DNA of 7,063 nt from Rickettsiales bacterium (lineage in GTDB: Bacteria > Pseudomonadota > Alphaproteobacteria > Rs-D84 > CACZYB01). Positions 6,048 to 7,063 of the stretch are shown in pieces. The position numbers and the translations under genes are program-made. How positions within the stretch are numbered: position 1 is the stretch's first letter; each line of letters begins with the position of its first letter. The notes beneath the pieces are model-generated. The model had not been told where the DNA came from. It saw only the letters and a list, made by a program, of their open reading frames with translations, and did no database searches. The DNA lies in NCBI GenBank assembly GCA_031276335.1, contig JAISNH010000009.1, positions 1 through 7,063 of the forward strand. The letters run 5' to 3'.

Positions 6048-6835
6048 GTCCCGGGACGAAAAGACATCCGCAGGAGCGCCTGCGCGAGCTGCCGCTGGCA
6101 GAACACCTGAGGGAGCTCCGACACCGCATTCTCGCCTCGCTGGCCTTCTTCGGCGTCGCGTTCATCCTCTGCTACACGTTCCGCGATTCGATATACGATT
6201 TCGCCACCGCGCCGCTCGCCCGCGCCATGCGGGACAACCGAATAATCGCGAACATGATATACACGAAGGTCACCGAGGCCTTCACCTCGAACCTAAGCAT
6301 CACGTTTTCCGCGGCGCAGTTCCTGTCCATACCGTTCTGGAGCATAGAGCTGTGGCTGTTCATAACGCCCGCGCTTTACAAGGACGAGAAGAAGCAGTAC
6401 CTGCCCTATATCCTGCTGTCGCCCGCCCTGTTTCTGCTGGGCGCGGCGTTCTGCTATTTCCTGGTGCTGCCGCCGATGTTCGGATTTTTCCTGAAATACA
6501 CGAACAACGAAGCGCTCGCGACGCCCTTGATACTCGAGGCGAAAATCGAAGAGTACGTAAGCCTGACCTCATCGCTGATGAACGCGTTCGGGATATGCTT
6601 CCTGACGCCGATATTCCTCGGCCTCCTGGTGCGCGCCGGCGCGGTTTCTCGCGAAACGCTGAAATCGAAGCGGAAATACGCGGTCGTGCTGATATTCATA
6701 GCCGCGGCGGTGCTGACCCCGCCGGACGTAGTGTCGCAGATACTGCTCGCCGTTCCGCTGATGGCGATGTACGAGCTCTCGATACTCCTCGCCCGCCCGA
6801 AAAATCCGAAGTCCGCGCCCGGCAAGGGCAAATAA
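6044..6835 (+). CDS. tatC: Sec-independent protein translocase subunit TatC
   Basis: TatC is the polytopic inner-membrane core of the Tat system that recognises the twin-arginine signal. The 263 residues cover the full protein (258 in E. coli). HLRELRHRIL (21-30) supplies Glu24 and Arg26, the cytoplasmic N-terminal contact for the signal peptide. Pro57 in TAPL matches E. coli Pro48. F106 and E115 in LFITPALYKDE match Phe94 and Glu103 of the second signal contact. LTPPDVVSQ (224-232) includes the conserved Asp228. Six membrane segments lie at about 28-46, 82-106, 119-141, 170-197, 211-225 and 228-249. The intramembrane polar position matching E. coli Glu170 is Leu187 here. It starts at the ATG overlapping the tatB stop and is the last gene of the gyrA unit. 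A short basic tail ends the protein. Confidence 0.96.
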   Translation: MSPGTKRHPQERLRELPLAEHLRELRHRILASLAFFGVAFILCYTFRDSIYDFATAPLARAMRDNRIIANMIYTKVTEAFTSNLSITFSAAQFLSIPFWSIELWLFITPALYKDEKKQYLPYILLSPALFLLGAAFCYFLVLPPMFGFFLKYTNNEALATPLILEAKIEEYVSLTSSLMNAFGICFLTPIFLGLLVRAGAVSRETLKSKRKYAVVLIFIAAAVLTPPDVVSQILLAVPLMAMYELSILLARPKNPKSAPGKGK

Positions 6836-6868
6836 TTTCTTTCCTTTTCCCGCCTTTTGTAGTATCAT
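6836..6868 (+). promoter_or_regulatory. Possible promoter close to the lipoprotein start
   Basis: The gap between tatC and the next ATG is only 39 bases and pyrimidine-rich. It holds TAGTAT (6860-6865) and the overlapping TATCAT (6863-6868), either of which could be a -10 element. Upstream there is only a poor -35 (TTTCTT at 6836-6841). If used, transcription would begin at or within a few bases of the ATG at 6875. No terminator is visible after tatC. Confidence 0.3.
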
Positions 6869-6874
6869 GGTTGC

Positions 6875-7063
6875 ATGAGGGAAAAAGCTCGCAATTCGCT
6901 GTTGCTGACCGCGCTCGTCCTTGCCGGATGCCAAGGTGCGCGCGCGCCGATGGGCAACTACGGCAAACCGGCGATAACGCCGTACCAGCCATATGCCTCA
7001 AGGGCGGCGGCGACTTTGCCTCCGCCGCGGCAGCAGCAACCGGCGTACATGCCGGCGCCTCAG
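6875..7063 (+). CDS. Lipoprotein, N-terminal part only (3' end outside the window)
   Basis: The ATG opens a frame that stays open for all 63 visible codons. The N-terminus is a classic lipoprotein signal: basic residues (R2, K4, R7), a hydrophobic run (L9-A17) and the lipobox LAGC with the lipidated Cys at residue 19. The mature start has no Asp at +2, so Lol-mediated sorting to the outer membrane is plausible. What follows is low-complexity and rich in Pro, Gln, Ala and Tyr, as in the linker of many cell-wall lipoproteins. In several alphaproteobacteria an NlpD-like LysM/M23 peptidase lipoprotein lies a few genes downstream of tatC, so that is one candidate, but no domain is visible here. 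No Shine-Dalgarno precedes the ATG. Function is not assignable from this fragment. Confidence 0.72.
   Translation, partial: MREKARNSLLLTALVLAGCQGARAPMGNYGKPAITPYQPYASRAAATLPPPRQQQPAYMPAPQ

Overview
The window looks like core chromosome of a GC-rich alphaproteobacterium. The best evidence is GyrA. Between the last blades of its C-terminal domain it carries the acidic insert I know from alphaproteobacterial GyrA, and it ends in a long low-complexity tail. TatB and TatC are also of proteobacterial type. Isoleucine ATA and arginine AGG codons are unusually common for such GC-rich DNA. I cannot name a genus. All supported genes are on the + strand.

Left block (1-1448): three tightly packed genes that are probably one transcript. 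They are the 3' part of a LolA-type lipoprotein carrier, a small exported protein of unknown function with a TPR-like segment, and tsaE, the ATPase of the tRNA t6A pathway. The junctions are a 1-nt gap and an ATGA overlap.

Middle block (1449-2611): a clear sigma70-like promoter with a hairpin at its predicted start site, then a 348-residue protein that I do not recognise as a whole. It contains three diverged copies of one roughly 100-residue module and ends in a cysteine cluster.

Right block (2612-6835): an AT-rich gap with possible terminator structure, an extended -10 promoter, then gyrA, tatB and tatC with almost no space between them. gyrA and tatB both start at TTG behind strong Shine-Dalgarno sequences, and the tatB Shine-Dalgarno overlaps the gyrA stop. 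This joins DNA supercoiling to the twin-arginine export machinery in one probable operon, without tatA. The window closes with the start of a lipoprotein gene (6875 onward) that may be translated from a leaderless message.

The most interesting observation is in GyrA. Its disordered tail ends in QTDLF plus one residue, a very good match to the beta sliding-clamp binding motif, which suggests gyrase may be tethered to the replisome. The same protein has a variant GyrA-box and a quinolone-pocket sequence predicting reduced drug sensitivity. I saw no CRISPR array, insertion sequence, tRNA or rRNA.
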